Source of the DNA: Pseudokordiimonas caeni
GTDB taxonomy: Bacteria > Pseudomonadota > Alphaproteobacteria > Sphingomonadales > Kordiimonadaceae
Direction: 5' to 3'
Length of the DNA: 64,000 nt
NCBI RefSeq assembly: GCF_026719705.1
Contig: NZ_JAPPRR010000003.1
Location: forward strand, 1 to 64,000
The first letter of the stretch is position 1; every line of letters begins with the position of its first letter. A program made the position numbers and the translations under genes. The notes beneath the pieces are model-generated. The model was not told the DNA's origin and ran no database searches. It worked only from the letters and a program-made list of their open reading frames with translations. This document shows, in pieces, positions 7,544 to 16,699 of the stretch.

Positions 7544-8170
7544 CTAGCCCTTGATCTCTTTCCGCATGGCTGTGGCAACGTTTTGAGGTGTGATCTTGGG
7601 CGAGATTATCCGGCACAGGGCCTCGGAAAATTCATAGGCCTCAGTAATGCCTCGGCCCTCATGCTGATCGAATGTGTAGGGCTTGCCCGTCCGCTTTTCC
7701 CATTCAATCTTGCAGTTGGTGATGACGATCTCCACGGCGGGATTATGGGTGCGGCCTGCCTTTCCGTCGGGGAAATTTGCATGCACCCGCTCCGCTCGTT
7801 CGACAATTTCGGAAAGATGCGTGAGCACCGCCCAGTGCTTTGACAGATCAAGGTCGCCAAATCGTGGCGGTGGTCCCCATAACCAGTTGAAGTCAGCTTC
7901 GCTAAAATCAGTGAGTATGTCGCGTAGCTTCTGGGCGGCCTTTTCAATCGATTGAAACTTGCGGCGCATTTCCCTCGGATTGGGAAGGTCATCCCACATG
8001 ACCAGATTCCAATAGTAGGCATGATTGATGAGCCAGATCGTGTCGTAAAACTCGGCAAGGTCCGGGAAGCCATATTGAACGGCAAGTGCGTCACAAGCTG
8101 CACGGTCAGGGTCACGATACTCGGGGTGAGTTGTGCCGGGCATTGGCATCATCATACGTCGGTTACTCAC
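7544..8170 (-). CDS. Unknown island protein (208 aa)
   Basis: No family is recognised. The protein is soluble and rich in Trp and Tyr (FYDTIWLINHAYYWNLVMW near residues 42-60). It has a helical middle and a C-terminal stretch resembling small phage/island accessory proteins (GRTHNPAVEIVITNCKIEWE and TEAYEFSEALCRIISP). The GTG start at 8170 directly abuts the stop of the upstream gene, so the two are translationally coupled. Composition resembles the mobility module rather than the defence operon. It sits between integrase and AlpA, where islands often carry regulators or anti-phage genes. Confidence 0.65.
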   Translation of the reverse strand: MSNRRMMMPMPGTTHPEYRDPDRAACDALAVQYGFPDLAEFYDTIWLINHAYYWNLVMWDDLPNPREMRRKFQSIEKAAQKLRDILTDFSEADFNWLWGPPPRFGDLDLSKHWAVLTHLSEIVERAERVHANFPDGKAGRTHNPAVEIVITNCKIEWEKRTGKPYTFDQHEGRGITEAYEFSEALCRIISPKITPQNVATAMRKEIKG

Positions 8171-8608
8171 TCACATGCCAAGGTTGGTCACAAATTCGAG
8201 CTGGTTGGGGTTGGCTGACCATTCGTTGGCCATGGTAAAGGCCGATTCCAAATCATTGTGTAGCGTGTTCAATAAGGTCGCTATGGGGACGGCTTTGTGA
8301 AGGAATGTCTGTTTCCAATATCTCTTTCTACCTCGATCTTCTGAAACGCATACCCAAAGGTTCAACGTCTTTGCCTCGGCACTCTCGAGGTAAATCTGGA
8401 TGAGGCAGCGATTCTCTAATCCCCAAGAAAGCGATCTTTCGGGCCAATCTTTGGCGTTCTTGCCAATTTTCAGGCCTCTTAAGGAAGCAAACTCTGAAAT
8501 GATCGAGTCCAATTGGATAATGGGGGCTTCTGCCTGTTTCCATTCTTCATCGGATGCGAACCACACTGCAAATGCTCCCCTGCTCAGGTATAAACATTGG
8601 CCAACCAC
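8171..8608 (-). CDS. Unknown island protein (145 aa)
   Basis: No family is recognised. It is a soluble mixed alpha/beta protein without signal peptide or membrane segment. The most distinctive stretch is SWGLENRCLIQIYLESAEAK followed by LNLWVCVSEDRGRKRYW. It lies seven bases downstream of the integrase stop on the same strand and abuts the 208-aa unknown gene. It may form a two-gene unit with that gene. The start ATG at 8608 lacks a convincing ribosome site, so translation may depend on the upstream gene. Confidence 0.6.
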   Translation of the reverse strand: MVGQCLYLSRGAFAVWFASDEEWKQAEAPIIQLDSIISEFASLRGLKIGKNAKDWPERSLSWGLENRCLIQIYLESAEAKTLNLWVCVSEDRGRKRYWKQTFLHKAVPIATLLNTLHNDLESAFTMANEWSANPNQLEFVTNLGM

Positions 8609-8615
8609 GGGACAG

Positions 8616-9779
8616 CTATCCGGTGCTGCCTTTCAATGCTTGGTTGATTGCCGTTGATACCCGGTCCGCTGCCTCATGCATAGGGGCGTCGGCTAAGTGG
8701 GCGTAGCGAGCGGTGGTCTGCACCTGCGTATGGCCGAGAAGCTTGCCGATCATTGGCAGGCTTTCGCCCATTGAGACGGCACCAGACGCGAAGCTGTGGC
8801 GCAGGTCGTGGATGCGCAGATCATCAAGCCCGGCACGGGCACGAATGCGACGCCACGGCTTCTGGAAGTCGGTCAGGTAATTGCCGGGGATGTTGCCGCA
8901 GATAACGTAAGGGTTATCGTCCTGCCGCTCGATTTCCGCGATCACTTCAAGGGCAGGCTGGCCGAGATAGACTTTCTTCGCGCCCGTCTTGCTGTCTGGC
9001 AGCATCAGGGCGTTGCCGCGAATATAGTCCCACTTCATGGTCTGAATTTCCCCGAGGCGGCAGCCTGTGAGGATCAACAGCTTGATGGCCGCAACCATGT
9101 AAGGGCTTTCGGTGCCGTCTGCTTCGCAGTCACGGAGCGTCTGGCCGAGGACTGTCAGCTCGTCCGGGGAAAGGAAGCGCTCGCGCTTTTCCTCCGGGAA
9201 CTTCTTCACATGGCGAGTGGGATTGGAACCGTCAGGGCGTAAGCCCCATTCCTCGGCGAGATTGAAAAGCTTGGAAAGGACGCCAAGCGACCGGTTGGCC
9301 TGATAGGGGATATGTTTGAGCCCTGTGTGGAACTTCGCCACGTCCTGTCGGGTGATATCCTGCACCTTCAGCATCCCCATTTCAGGCTTGATGAACATTT
9401 CCACGTTGCGGGTGTATTCGCGCTGGGTTGTCGGCTTGCAGCGGTCGGGCACATATTCCGTCAGGAAGCGGTCGCAAAGCTGATTGAGGGTTGGCGCTTG
9501 GGCGTATTTGCGTTTCTCGCGGGAAGGATTGCCACCCTTTGCAACGTCCACCAGACGTTCCTTGGCGAGGGTACGAGCCTCGTCTGGTGTCAGCACGCCA
9601 TGCTTGCCGAGGACCATTTTTTGAGTTCGGCCAGCGACACGATATTGGATGATGTAGGACTTCACGCCAGACGGATAAACGCGCAGGGCGAAGCACGGCA
9701 CCTCGCTATCCCATATCAGATTGTCTTTGCCGGGGATCACCTCGGCGGCATCGACAATTCGCTTGGTCAGTTTCGGCAT
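8616..9779 (-). CDS. int: Tyrosine recombinase, P4-type integrase
   Basis: This 387-residue integrase has an N-terminal DUF4102 arm-binding domain (LTKRIVDAA, then CFALRVYPSGVKSY and LGKHGVLTPDEAR), a SAM-like core-binding domain, and a catalytic domain. The active site includes R241 (TGCRLGEI), H324-D-L-R327-H, LGH near residue 350 and nucleophile Y359 (ARYAHL). GGAGGG lies just before ATG 9779. It points away from the nearby attR, with iterons at 9792-9821 directly upstream of its gene. It is presumed to integrate the island at the tRNA-fMet anticodon loop. All catalytic residues are present, so it is likely active. Confidence 0.95.
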   Translation of the reverse strand: MPKLTKRIVDAAEVIPGKDNLIWDSEVPCFALRVYPSGVKSYIIQYRVAGRTQKMVLGKHGVLTPDEARTLAKERLVDVAKGGNPSREKRKYAQAPTLNQLCDRFLTEYVPDRCKPTTQREYTRNVEMFIKPEMGMLKVQDITRQDVAKFHTGLKHIPYQANRSLGVLSKLFNLAEEWGLRPDGSNPTRHVKKFPEEKRERFLSPDELTVLGQTLRDCEADGTESPYMVAAIKLLILTGCRLGEIQTMKWDYIRGNALMLPDSKTGAKKVYLGQPALEVIAEIERQDDNPYVICGNIPGNYLTDFQKPWRRIRARAGLDDLRIHDLRHSFASGAVSMGESLPMIGKLLGHTQVQTTARYAHLADAPMHEAADRVSTAINQALKGSTG

Positions 9780-9791
9780 CTACACCCTCCA

Positions 9792-9821
9792 CGGAAGCGT
9801 CACGGAAGCAATACGGAAGCA
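9792..9821 (+). repeat. Right iterons (three 11-bp spaced CGGAAGC copies)
   Basis: CGGAAGC occurs at 9792, 9803 and 9814, an exact 11-bp period. The last two copies and the intervening AATA are identical to the pair at 280-298. They lie just upstream of the integrase start and could bind integrase or excisionase and also repress int transcription. Confidence 0.7.
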
Positions 9822-9952
9822 CAAGGGAGCGAAATGGCGCGTCTTGTGGCGTGACAAGGCGTAAACTATTATGGATTTAATATCAATAAAAACATGATGT
9901 TATGATAATGTTGAGTTGATTGGCGTAGCTGGCGATAATGACTTGACACAAA

Positions 9953-10028
9953 CTCATAACCTGAAGGTCGTCGGTTCAAATCCGGCCCCCGCAACCAATA
10001 AAAACAACGGCTTAGACAGAAATGTCTA
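9953..10028 (+). repeat. attR: 76-bp direct repeat, right island end
   Basis: This is identical to 187-262. It includes the 3' half of tRNA-fMet from the anticodon loop to CCA and the first arm and loop of the tRNA terminator. It lacks the tRNA 5' half, so it is not a tRNA gene. Native chromosome resumes after 10028. Confidence 0.95.
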
Positions 10029-10038
10029 AGCCGTTTTT
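10007..10038 (+). terminator. tRNA-fMet terminator, right copy
   Basis: The hairpin (ACGGCTTAGACA, GAAA, TGTCTAAGCCGT) is perfectly paired and followed by TTTTT. This is probably the ancestral chromosomal version, displaced by the island. It can insulate the island from the RTX gene downstream. The 267 bases from here to 10305 contain no ORF that I can support, only the RTX leader with GGGAG at 10293-10297. Confidence 0.75.
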
Positions 10039-10305
10039 TGTTGCCTGGGCAAGGGCTGCAGAGGTCATCGCGCCTTCCATTCGGGTTTCAAGTTTCCCGC
10101 AGAGTCCGACGCCGGCAAGCTTGGGCTTGTCTCTGCAATTTCCCCGTGCAAAACTCTGGTCCGCGATGCCTCTGCCACGAGTATCGCACCGCCCATAGCC
10201 GGGCGGCATACGGGGGTCAGACATTATCCAGCTTTTCTTCGGCCCGGCCGGAGTGGCCGTTTCCTTGTATGTGCTTAATTGTTTGTGCCTTCAGGGAGCG
10301 AGACC

Positions 10306-12768
10306 ATGACGACCTTTACCGTGGACACCAACGCTACCAGTTCAACCGATTCCTATACTGGCGGCAACCTGTCGATCGAAAGCGATGACGGCTTCGGCCT
10401 CTCGTTCCACGAAGCGCTGGGGTTGGCGCAAGACGGCGACATCATCACCTTCGATGCGGGCCTGAGCGGCACCTCGATCACGGACGCCGTCACCTACTTC
10501 ATCGATCGTGATATCACCATCAATGGCGATATCGATGGGGATGGCAGACCCGACATTACACTGAATGCGGACGGTCTCAGCACCACTCTTTTTAATATCA
10601 ATGGCGTCACCAGGCTCACCCTGAACGGCCTGACCATCACCGGTGTTGATGGCGGCACGGCCATACATGCCAGCAACGGTGCCACGCTGACTGTGCGGGA
10701 AAGCATCATCACCGGCAATACCGCCGACGGATGGGGTAGTATTGATGCAGACGGTGCCACTGTCACGCTTGATGATGTGCGGGTTGAGAATAACACGACT
10801 GCCGGTGCCGTCGTCAATATCCGCAATAGCACGGTTTCGATCACCGACACCAGCATCACGGGCAACACGGGCGACGGTGTCCTTCTGAATAATAATACCG
10901 TCACGGCATTCGACGGCGTGACCATCGCCAGCAACAGCGGCAACGGTATCCGTGTCGAGGATATGACCGTCACCATCAGCAACAGCGTGCTGACCGGGAA
11001 CGGAAGCGCCGAACTGCAGGTCGGGACAGATGCCGATGTAACGGTCGAGAACAGTATTCTCGCAGGGGCCAACCCGTCGGTTGCATTCAGTGGCACCGGC
11101 CAGACGCTTACCTTCAGCGGCTCGAATGTGCTGGATGACCTTGCGGTGGCCTATAGCGGCAACGCGCCAACCATCGAGACCGATCTTGCGGAAGTCTTCA
11201 ATGGCATCACCGGGGATGGTGGCACCCTGACGCTTCATACCCTGCCGTCGGGCGCCCAGGTTTACGTGGGGCTCGCGAACCCGACCGGGGTGGCTTCCGG
11301 CCTCGGGGTGGCGTTTGCGCCCACGATCGGTGGCGACAGGGCGGACACGATTGATGAAAACAGCGCCAGTGTGTCGGGTACGCTGACCATCAGTGACCTG
11401 AACGGGGCAGCGGAAGAAAGCTTTGATGTGGATACGATTGCCGGCAGTTACGGCGATCTTGCCATCGCGGCGAATGGCGACTGGGTCTATACGCTGGATA
11501 CGACAGACGCGGCCGTGGATAGCATGGATCCGGGGGATCACCTGACGGACACGATCACGGTCACCTCGGCTGACGGTACCACGCAGGATATCACCATCAC
11601 CATCAACGGTGCAGAGGATGCGGCCGTCGTTTCGGGTGATCTCAGCGGGGTTATCGCCAGAGGCGACAGCAGCACATCCGGCAACCTTGCGATCAGCGAT
11701 GTGGACGCCGACGACAACCCGTCCTTTGCCGATGTCGGGTCGACAGCTGGCGATAATGGCCACGGCCAGTTCGTGCTGACCGCCGGCACCTGGAGCTATA
11801 CGGCAGGCGCCGACGCACTTGCCGACGCGGCCGACGGGACAACGTTGACGGATACCCATAGTTTCACGGCGACGGATGGCACCATTCAGGTGATCACTGT
11901 GACGATCGATGGCACCGGAAGCCCGCCGACGGCTCCCTCTCTGCGGAGTGACGGTGTCCTTGAGAATGTGGAAGGCGCCTATATCGGCCTTCTTTCTGCA
12001 AGCGACCCGGACGGCGGCCAGGTGAGTTTCTCCGTCAGGGATGCCCGGTTCAGGATCGAGGGCGACAAGCTTTACCTGAAAGACGGAGTTTTCCTTGACT
12101 TTGAAAGTGCCGACAGTGTGATCGTCCGGGTCTATGCGAGGGACGCTGACGGCGTAAGCAGCAGCGCTATCGTGAGCTTTGACGTGCTCGACACAGACGT
12201 CGGCCTCACGCTTGCCGGCACGGCGGCCGCCAACACGCTGACGGGTAGCGAGGAGGGGGATAAAGTCTGGGCACGCGGGGGTGGCGACCATGTCTATGGC
12301 ATGAACGGCGACGATCAGCTTGGCGGCAGTACCGGCAACGATACGCTTGAAGGCATGGACGGCAATGACCGCCTTTATGGCGGCACCGGCGACGACAGCG
12401 TGCTCGGTGGTGCGGGTGATGACATACTTTATAATGGCACCGGCAACGACGTGGCCGACGGCGGCGAGGGTGATGATATGCTCTGGGCGGGGCCCGGCAA
12501 TGACAGCCTGACCGGTGGCGCCGGGGCCGACACTTTCGTTTTCGGTGTCTATAGCGGCAATGACATCATCGCCGATTTCGACATCGATGCGGATATACTC
12601 GACCTCGCAGCGCGTGGCTTTGCCGATAGGGCCGCTGTTGAAGCCGCTGCCAGCAACAGCATCGGGGCCGGTACCAGCGGTGTGCTGATCGATCTCGGCG
12701 GTGGCGAGAGCGTCTTCATCGCCGGCCTCACCGTCGCCAGCCTTGCAAGTGTGGACATGGTGTTCTAG
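10306..12768 (+). CDS. RTX/VCBS calcium-binding secreted adhesin (820 aa)
   Basis: ATG 10306 follows GGGAGCGAG, so I prefer it to the in-frame TTG at 10279. Residues about 90-290 form parallel beta-helix repeats (TLTVRESIITGN, VSITDTSITGN). About 350-540 hold two VCBS-type modules (ENSASVSGTLTISD). About 545-640 form a cadherin-like domain. About 645-740 carry GGxGxD nonapeptides (GGTGDDSVLGGAGDD, GPGNDSLTGGAGADTFVFG). The C-terminal domain with DLGGGESVFIAGLT resembles the type I secretion signal region. There is no N-terminal signal peptide, as expected for type I secretion. No type I exporter is encoded nearby. It shares its C-terminal design with the larger adhesin at 18768-24275. Surface adhesion or biofilm function is inferred from family. 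Confidence 0.88.
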   Translation: MTTFTVDTNATSSTDSYTGGNLSIESDDGFGLSFHEALGLAQDGDIITFDAGLSGTSITDAVTYFIDRDITINGDIDGDGRPDITLNADGLSTTLFNINGVTRLTLNGLTITGVDGGTAIHASNGATLTVRESIITGNTADGWGSIDADGATVTLDDVRVENNTTAGAVVNIRNSTVSITDTSITGNTGDGVLLNNNTVTAFDGVTIASNSGNGIRVEDMTVTISNSVLTGNGSAELQVGTDADVTVENSILAGANPSVAFSGTGQTLTFSGSNVLDDLAVAYSGNAPTIETDLAEVFNGITGDGGTLTLHTLPSGAQVYVGLANPTGVASGLGVAFAPTIGGDRADTIDENSASVSGTLTISDLNGAAEESFDVDTIAGSYGDLAIAANGDWVYTLDTTDAAVDSMDPGDHLTDTITVTSADGTTQDITITINGAEDAAVVSGDLSGVIARGDSSTSGNLAISDVDADDNPSFADVGSTAGDNGHGQFVLTAGTWSYTAGADALADAADGTTLTDTHSFTATDGTIQVITVTIDGTGSPPTAPSLRSDGVLENVEGAYIGLLSASDPDGGQVSFSVRDARFRIEGDKLYLKDGVFLDFESADSVIVRVYARDADGVSSSAIVSFDVLDTDVGLTLAGTAAANTLTGSEEGDKVWARGGGDHVYGMNGDDQLGGSTGNDTLEGMDGNDRLYGGTGDDSVLGGAGDDILYNGTGNDVADGGEGDDMLWAGPGNDSLTGGAGADTFVFGVYSGNDIIADFDIDADILDLAARGFADRAAVEAAASNSIGAGTSGVLIDLGGGESVFIAGLTVASLASVDMVF

Positions 12769-12896
12769 CCCACAGGCCTTTTAGGGGAGCATTGTGAGGT
12801 CGTAACGTGCTCTTGCTGGCACCAGGGCCCTTTCCGTTGTGAGATGCCGCGCCAGCCTCGCCCGGCGGGGTTGCAATGCCCGTCAGGACTGGCATT

Positions 12897-13208
12897 TCAG
12901 TCGTGCAACGCCAGCGCCGTTATTTCGGCGAGCTGGGCATTGCTCAGGCCCAGCCTTGAGGCGGCTTCCAGGAGGGGCTGAATTGCATCCCGGTCGCCGT
13001 GTCGGATGGCGCGTGCCAGCCTGATTGCAGCCGCTTCCTGAATGTCGAAGCTGTGCCCTGCGCGGGCGGCATCGATTTCGGCGCCGCTCAGTCCAACTGA
13101 GCGGGCCCGGTCTTCCTCAAGGGGCCGGGCAGTTCCGTTTTCGGGGGCCGCCGCCAGGGCGATCCTGACAAGCATCGTCAGGCGAGGGCTCAGACGCTGT
13201 CGAGGCAT
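12897..13208 (-). CDS. AhpD/carboxymuconolactone decarboxylase-like protein
   Basis: This 103-residue helical protein has the pattern VGLSGAEIDAARAGHSF, then EAAAIRLARAIRHGD and LGLSNAQLAEI, as seen in CMD/AhpD-like proteins. The CxxC redox pair of AhpD is absent, so peroxidase-type activity is not supported. It is the last gene of the run GST, flavoprotein, SnoaL-like and this gene, all on the minus strand behind the LysR gene. Annotation is family-level only. Confidence 0.55.
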   Translation of the reverse strand: MPRQRLSPRLTMLVRIALAAAPENGTARPLEEDRARSVGLSGAEIDAARAGHSFDIQEAAAIRLARAIRHGDRDAIQPLLEAASRLGLSNAQLAEITALALHD

Positions 13209-13247
13209 TTTATGCGCGGCTGGCGGATCGGTATCGGCTGACCGGTG

Positions 13248-13712
13248 TCAGAAGCCGAAATCGCTGAGCCCGGGATGATCGTCGGGCCGGCGGCCGAGGG
13301 GCCAATGGAACTTCCGGTCGCTCTCGCTGATCGGATGCTCGTTGATACTGGCGAGGCGGTGGCGCATCAGACCGTCCGGGCCGAACTCCCAATTCTCGTT
13401 TCCGTAAGCGCGGAACCAGTGGCCGCTGTCATCGCGATATTCATAGGCAAAGCGGACGGCGATCCGGTTATCGGTAAAGGCCCAGAGTTCCTTGATCAGC
13501 CGGTAATCAAGTTCGCGTGCCCATTTTCGCGTCAGGAAGGCCTCGATGGCGGGGCGGCCGGTGAGGAATTCAGCCCGGTTTCTCCAGACGCTATCGGGTG
13601 TGTAGGCCCCGGCCACACGCTGGGGATCGCGGCTGTTCCAGCCATCTTCGGCAAGCCGGACCTTTTCGGTGGCGGTTTCACGGGTGAACGGGGGGAGGGG
13701 AGGACGGGTCAT
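13248..13712 (-). CDS. DUF1348/SnoaL-like NTF2-fold protein
   Basis: This 154-residue protein matches the DUF1348 group of the NTF2-like superfamily: [19 protein letters not shown], then [36 protein letters not shown] and [17 protein letters not shown]. These are small-molecule-binding cone folds of mostly unknown substrate. It starts 15 bases after the flavoprotein gene, so the two are one transcript. A role in modifying or hydrating a xenobiotic intermediate is a guess from neighbours. Confidence 0.8.
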   Translation of the reverse strand: MTRPPLPPFTRETATEKVRLAEDGWNSRDPQRVAGAYTPDSVWRNRAEFLTGRPAIEAFLTRKWARELDYRLIKELWAFTDNRIAVRFAYEYRDDSGHWFRAYGNENWEFGPDGLMRHRLASINEHPISESDRKFHWPLGRRPDDHPGLSDFGF

Positions 13713-13727
13713 GGATTTTCTCCTGTT

Positions 13728-15797
13728 TTAAAGATCAAGGATCAGTCGGTTGTGCTCGGCGTCTGGCCGGGCTGGAACAGCGCAGCAAATGAGCGCCTCG
13801 TCATCGGCCGGGGTGAAGGAAGGCGGTGTCTCATACGCGACCTTGCCTTTGATGATGCGTGTCGCGCATGTCCCGCAGGAACCGCCCCGGCAGCTGAAAT
13901 CGGGTTGCAGCCCGCGCGCTTCGGCGAGCTCCAGAAGGGTTCCTTCCCCCGGCTTCCAGCGGGCCTCCTTGCCCGACTCTGAAAAGGCGACGGGGACAGG
14001 GACATCGGCGGGCGGATTACCGGCGCGGGCGTGCGGGGCCGCGATACGACGCTTCAGAGAAGCGGGCCCGAAGGCTTCGGCATGGATGCGCGCGTCGCTG
14101 ATGTTGAGATCGCGCAGGCCGTCATAGATCGACTGCATGAAGGCCGGCGGGCCGCACAGGATGAAATCATAGTCATCGAAGGGAAGGGCGGCGCGCAGCA
14201 GATCCATGTCGATCCGGCCGCTGGCCTCATAATCCCTGCCCTGAACGGCGCCTTCCGGGTCGGCCAGTAGACGCGTGAGGCGGATGGCGCCGCCCGCCCG
14301 CTCGGCCAGCGACAGCAGCTCGGTATCGAACGCCCTGACCTTGCGGTTGGCTGCCGCATAGAAGACATATGCCGGGCGAATGCGCCGGGTGCGCAGGCCT
14401 TCGTAAACCGTGTGCCGCAGCATCGACAGGATGGGGGTGATCCCGACACCCGCCGCGATCATGACGGCCGGTCGCCTTTCCGCCGTATCGATCGTGAACT
14501 GGCCGGCGGGTCGTCGCGCTTCGATGATGCTGCCGACGGTGATGCGGTCATGAAGGTGCGCGGAAACGAGCCCCTCGCGTTTCACGCTGATGCGATAGTA
14601 ACCGTCCGACGGCGCGCTTGAGATCGTGTAGGTCCTGATGGTTTTGTGCGGCTCGCCCGCCAGCTGGACGCGGATGGGGAGGTGCTGGCCGGCCTCGAAC
14701 AGGTTGAAGCCGGCGCCGTCGTACGGCTCCAGATAGAAGGAACGGATGAGCGTGCTTTCATCCTCGATCCGCGCCACGCGGAAGGGGCGCCATTGCTGCA
14801 ACAATTCCTCGGCCTTGCGCTTTGCCGCGGCCTCGGCCCAGTCGCCCGTCATCAGCGAATTGGGGGACCAGTCCACCAGATCGAAGCGGAGGGGGACGAT
14901 GCCGCGACGCCGCACCATTCTGGTCGGGCGCAGTGTCCACAGGCGCTCGGCGCCCTGAAACGCGGCAATATCCGGCGATTGCAGGATGACCTCGGCGGTG
15001 CCGGTCAGTTGCAGCATGTCGCCGGTGGTGAAGTCGATAAACACAAGGCCGGCCCTGGGGTTCAGGAGGAAGTTGCCTAGCGTGTTGAAATGCAGATTGC
15101 CGGCAAAATCGGGGATGGTGAGCATGCCGTCGCGGTCGACCCGCACGAAGCCCGGCTTGCCGCCACGGTGGGATACATCCACCTGGCGACGGCCGTCGGG
15201 CAGGTCAACGTAGGAGGCCACAAAGAAGGTGTCGGCGCGGCGGATGGTCTCATACGCCTCTTCATCCAGTGCGGTAAAGCTTTCCACTTCCACTGCCGCC
15301 TCGGCACCTCTGCGGCCCGGCACCATGTGCCAGTTGCGCGTCTGGATATATTGCGGGCAGTTGCCGAAGCTGTGCTCGACCGAGACGGCGAAGCCATCCG
15401 GGCCGGTTTCGGAAACGATGCCGTTCATCCGGTTTCGGCGGCGGGTGTGAAGTTCGACCCCCAGAAGGCCGACTGAAGCACCAGCCGCCAAGCTGGTGGC
15501 TATAGGGTCGGAAGCAGGTGGCAACGCGGCGAGATCAAGCCGGCGGGGGTCCGGAGAGACCATGAAGCCGGGTTCGCCTGCAAGGATGGTCGCCCAGACG
15601 TCGCCCTCATGATCCACGGAGCCGAGCACGACAAAGGGCAGCTGGTTATAGAAATCGCGGTGCTGGTCCGGCATGAAATCGCGGATCACGCGACGGCCGA
15701 ACGAGTCCATGCGGTCGGCAACGCCGACACCGCGCTGCAGTTCCACCTCGCCCGCGTGGAACGGAGAGGGGGGCTCCACTGGTATGTTCGTCGTCAT
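13728..15797 (-). CDS. PNPOx-ferredoxin reductase-2Fe-2S fusion oxidoreductase
   Basis: Three redox modules lie in one 689-residue chain. Residues about 30-320 form a pyridoxamine 5'-phosphate oxidase-like FMN domain (MPDQHRDFYNQLPFVVLGSV and HFNTLGNFLLNPRAGLVF). About 335-590 form a ferredoxin-NADP reductase domain with FAD motif RTYTISSAP, NAD motif GVGITPILSML and CGPPAFM. The C-terminal 90 residues form a plant-type ferredoxin with CRGGSCGTC and a distal CC. Electrons would pass from NAD(P)H via FAD to the 2Fe-2S centre and perhaps FMN. It is probably co-transcribed with the upstream GST and the downstream SnoaL-like gene. The substrate is unknown. Confidence 0.85.
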   Translation of the reverse strand: MTTNIPVEPPSPFHAGEVELQRGVGVADRMDSFGRRVIRDFMPDQHRDFYNQLPFVVLGSVDHEGDVWATILAGEPGFMVSPDPRRLDLAALPPASDPIATSLAAGASVGLLGVELHTRRRNRMNGIVSETGPDGFAVSVEHSFGNCPQYIQTRNWHMVPGRRGAEAAVEVESFTALDEEAYETIRRADTFFVASYVDLPDGRRQVDVSHRGGKPGFVRVDRDGMLTIPDFAGNLHFNTLGNFLLNPRAGLVFIDFTTGDMLQLTGTAEVILQSPDIAAFQGAERLWTLRPTRMVRRRGIVPLRFDLVDWSPNSLMTGDWAEAAAKRKAEELLQQWRPFRVARIEDESTLIRSFYLEPYDGAGFNLFEAGQHLPIRVQLAGEPHKTIRTYTISSAPSDGYYRISVKREGLVSAHLHDRITVGSIIEARRPAGQFTIDTAERRPAVMIAAGVGITPILSMLRHTVYEGLRTRRIRPAYVFYAAANRKVRAFDTELLSLAERAGGAIRLTRLLADPEGAVQGRDYEASGRIDMDLLRAALPFDDYDFILCGPPAFMQSIYDGLRDLNISDARIHAEAFGPASLKRRIAAPHARAGNPPADVPVPVAFSESGKEARWKPGEGTLLELAEARGLQPDFSCRGGSCGTCATRIIKGKVAYETPPSFTPADDEALICCAVPARPDAEHNRLILDL

Positions 15798-15871
15798 GAT
15801 GACCGTCCTCTCGCGTTGTCAAAGGGGTGGGCAGCCCGCCGAGCAAGGGCTCGGCGGACCGGCGGGTGCGT

Positions 15872-16486
15872 TCAGGCGGCAAGGCCTGCGGGGGTTTTTA
15901 CAAACGGGATGAACTTTGGCAGATGCTCGATACGGCCCAGCCACGCTGTGACGTTCTGATAGGGGGTGATATCGACATTCCCCTCGGGTGCGCGGGCGAT
16001 ATAGCTATAGAGGGCGACATCCGCGATGGTCGGGTTGGTGCCGCCGCAGATCCATGTCTTGTCGGCAAGTTCGTCGTTCATGAGCCTGAGGATGGCGTGG
16101 GCCCGGCCGATAACCTCCTCGGCATTGAATTTTGCACCGAAGACCGTGATCAGGCGGGCAGCTGCAGGGCCGAAGGCGATCTGGCCGGCAGCGACCGAAA
16201 GCCAGCGCTGAACGGCGGCAGCGCCATTGGGGTCGGTCGGTGCCCAGCTTTCAAGGCCCAGCTTGCGGGCGACATAAATCAGGATGGCAGCGGAATCGGC
16301 GATGATTGTCCCGTTGTCATCCAGCACGGGGACTTGCCCGAACGGATTGAGCTTCAGAAAGTCCGGCGCCTTGTGGGCGCCTTTGGCAAGGTCGACCTCG
16401 ACCAGTTCGAAATCCGCCCCGACAAGCGACAGGAAGAGATGGGCCCGGTGGGCGTGGCCGGAAAGCGGGTGAACATACAGTTTCAT
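15872..16486 (-). CDS. Glutathione S-transferase
   Basis: This 204-residue protein has the two GST domains: an N-terminal thioredoxin-like part ([20 protein letters not shown], then [23 protein letters not shown] with the cis-Pro and SA glutathione contacts) and a helical C-terminal part ([17 protein letters not shown]). The catalytic Ser/Tyr is not obvious, and S9 or H11 could serve. It starts 213 bases from the divergent LysR gene, so it is the likely first gene of the LysR-controlled cluster. It probably acts in detoxification in the cytoplasm. Confidence 0.88.
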   Translation of the reverse strand: MKLYVHPLSGHAHRAHLFLSLVGADFELVEVDLAKGAHKAPDFLKLNPFGQVPVLDDNGTIIADSAAILIYVARKLGLESWAPTDPNGAAAVQRWLSVAAGQIAFGPAAARLITVFGAKFNAEEVIGRAHAILRLMNDELADKTWICGGTNPTIADVALYSYIARAPEGNVDITPYQNVTAWLGRIEHLPKFIPFVKTPAGLAA

Positions 16487-16597
16487 TGGAAAGCTCCTTC
16501 AGCATTTCAGGTCGATGTCTGGTCGGCGATCACGCGTCGTGCGGCCGTCGTGGCACGACACTCGCCGATCCGGAGGACAGACTGAATTGTGAAAAAC

Positions 16598-16615
16598 CTG
16601 AATGGACTGTTTCAG
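16598..16615. promoter_or_regulatory. LysR-type operator candidate
   Basis: CTGAA-N8-TTCAG is an inverted repeat in the divergent space between GST and LysR genes, with a further CTGAA at 16582-16586. LysR regulators usually bind interrupted dyads in exactly such intergenic positions and control both directions. The assignment rests on position and symmetry only. Confidence 0.45.
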
Positions 16616-16699
16616 ATTCTGGAATAAACTTGTTACCGTCAGATTTCCCGAGGTGTTAGCCGATGATGGCTCGCCTCGAGGCCGGAGCAGGGGGCGCCC

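Noticed and set aside
9953-9997. Second tRNA-fMet gene
   Set aside because: Only the 3' half from the anticodon loop is present. The D-arm and 5' acceptor strand are missing, so it is the attR duplicate.
10012-10224. 70-aa minus-strand ORF at the island's right end
   Set aside because: It runs through the attR terminator, has no ribosome site and no family features.
10342-12291. 649-aa antisense ORF inside the RTX gene
   Set aside because: It is an artefact of repetitive GC-rich codons in the well-supported adhesin on the plus strand. Its translation is low complexity and has no domain.
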